Translations under genes and position numbers: made by a program | In this document: one piece after another, positions 63,496-64,000 of the stretch | Numbering within the stretch: the stretch's first letter is position 1 | Layout: every line of letters begins with the position of its first letter | Source of the DNA: Bathynomus jamesi | Lineage: Eukaryota > Arthropoda > Malacostraca > Isopoda > Cirolanidae | Length of the DNA stretch: 64,000 bases | NCBI GenBank assembly: GCA_023014485.1 | Contig: JAJOZX010002713.1 | Coordinates: 405,001 to 469,000 of the forward strand | Reading direction: 5' to 3' | Notes under the pieces: generated by a model | Told to the model about the DNA's origin: nothing | What the model saw: only the letters and a program-made list of their open reading frames with translations | The model's database searches: none

Positions 63496-64000
63496 ACCGA
63501 AACGTGGTTAAATACCGTGACTCGGGACTTGGTGGGGGAACTTGATATATCGGGTTTTGGCGGGATTGTTGGCGGCGTTTTGTTGTACATTAGTAATTCC
63601 CTTGGGGCTATCGAGGTTAAGATAGATTTTCCGGCAGCAATTAATGCGATATGCGTTGAAGTTAGGGCGTGAAGTATTAGCTTTAATTTCGTTGTTGTTT
63701 ATAGACCTTCCGTTCAACCCCTCGATACCGATACTAGATTTTACACACTTCTTGATAACTTTATTAATAATCGAGATAGTATAATTGTCGGAGACTTTAA
63801 CTGCCCTAACGTTAATTACGAGACTTTTACTAGTAATGATGAGGGTTTGAGACTGGTTGAGTTCATGGAAGATCATTTTTTTACGACAAGCCGATAAAGC
63901 CGATAAAAGATAACATAGGCCCTCTAGTGGACACTAACGGCGCTTGCTTCCGACGCTCAGGCAATGGTATTTTTAACAACTTTTTTGCGAAAGTTTTTAC
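63496..64000 (+). pseudogene. CR1-like ORF2 endonuclease, copy B continuation
   Basis: Starts TETWLNTVTRDLVGELDI, the direct continuation of GNYDIVP at 58140 after removal of the Academ element. It has GGVLLYISNS, AAINAICVEVRA, then a stop (TGA at 63670), VGDFNCPNVNYETF, and FMEDHFF, after which an internal deletion leads to RT-side sequence (KPIKDNIGPLVDTN). The window ends at VFL-like sequence. Confidence 0.75.

Larger units (their letters stand above)
51171..64000 (+). mobile_element. CR1-like LINE copy B, interrupted by Gypsy, Merlin and Academ elements
   Basis: LINE segments are 51171-51678, 56677-56884, 57526-58147 and 63496-64000; the window ends inside it. ORF1 begins at about 51421 (SCARCG, then SVCFFCELSEEIVDLKCSVC, a PHD-like zinc cluster). 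It resumes after the Gypsy and continues after the Merlin as an SGNH/GDSL esterase-like domain (IGDSLVRHMDKEF; VGGND-like GGN at 57630). ORF2 begins at about 58050 (FYCNARSIRNKLNEF). The section after 63496 matches copy A at 48075 onward. An internal deletion at about 63880 removes the segment equivalent to 48480-49060. Confidence 0.8.

Overview
This window is a repeat-dense, AT-rich piece of an animal nuclear genome. The evidence is spliced GT-AG exons, long (CT)n/(TA)n microsatellites, and hAT, Tc1/mariner, Merlin, Academ, Polinton, Ty3/Gypsy, BEL/Pao, Jockey-like, CR1-like and Penelope-like sequence packed together. The families and the many short 'cctaacctaa'/'aggttaggtt' words suggest an arthropod, most likely a decapod crustacean; this is inference only. 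The only non-transposon coding sequence recognised is a split acyl-CoA synthetase/4-coumarate-CoA-ligase-like gene. Its C-terminal exons are at 780-1444 (+) and N-terminal and central exons at 24360-20903 (-).

Layout. 1-1.45 kb: Penelope remnant and ligase C-terminal exons. 2.1-20.1 kb: a repeat unit with inverted arms (about 2121-2350 and 19860-20086). Between the arms lie two back-to-back hAT elements that share one 8-bp target site (2586-3402 and 3411-4960) and a degenerate 14.7-kb Polinton/Maverick (4993-19698). The Polinton has leftward PX-like, penton-like, integrase, unknown, small basic and packaging-ATPase genes, then a rightward protein-primed DNA polymerase B and a right arm of unknown genes. 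I find no major capsid or adenain-type protease gene. A 1.34-kb Tc1/mariner element and a Jockey-like LINE sit inside it. 20.9-24.4 kb: ligase 5' exons with a hAT MITE and a LINE tail between them. 24.5-30.7 kb: a transposon-type ORF with 14-residue repeats, split by a hAT that itself holds a mariner, plus LINE tails and a mariner remnant. 30.8-34.7 kb: a rearranged Gypsy fragment and a hAT with a long transposase ORF. 37.7-43.1 kb: a BEL/Pao retrotransposon split by a 2.36-kb hAT. 43.25-43.45 kb: a second trace of the Polinton right-arm gene. 43.8-51.2 kb: hAT, Jockey-like and CR1-like LINEs. 51.2-64 kb: one CR1-like LINE interrupted by a complete Gypsy element (51679-56672), a Merlin element (56885-57517) and a near-intact Academ element (58148-63492).

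The nesting gives a relative chronology: LINE inside polB inside Polinton; mariner inside hAT inside a repeat ORF; Gypsy, Merlin and Academ inside a CR1. Nearly every old gene is broken. The youngest-looking elements (Gypsy with near-identical LTRs, Academ) also carry single-base frameshifts, so some breaks may be sequence errors. The least explained coding material is the right arm of the Polinton (about 17.0-18.95 kb). One of its proteins has a recognisable C-terminal relative at 43.25 kb, which makes it the best candidate here for an undescribed mobile-element gene family.
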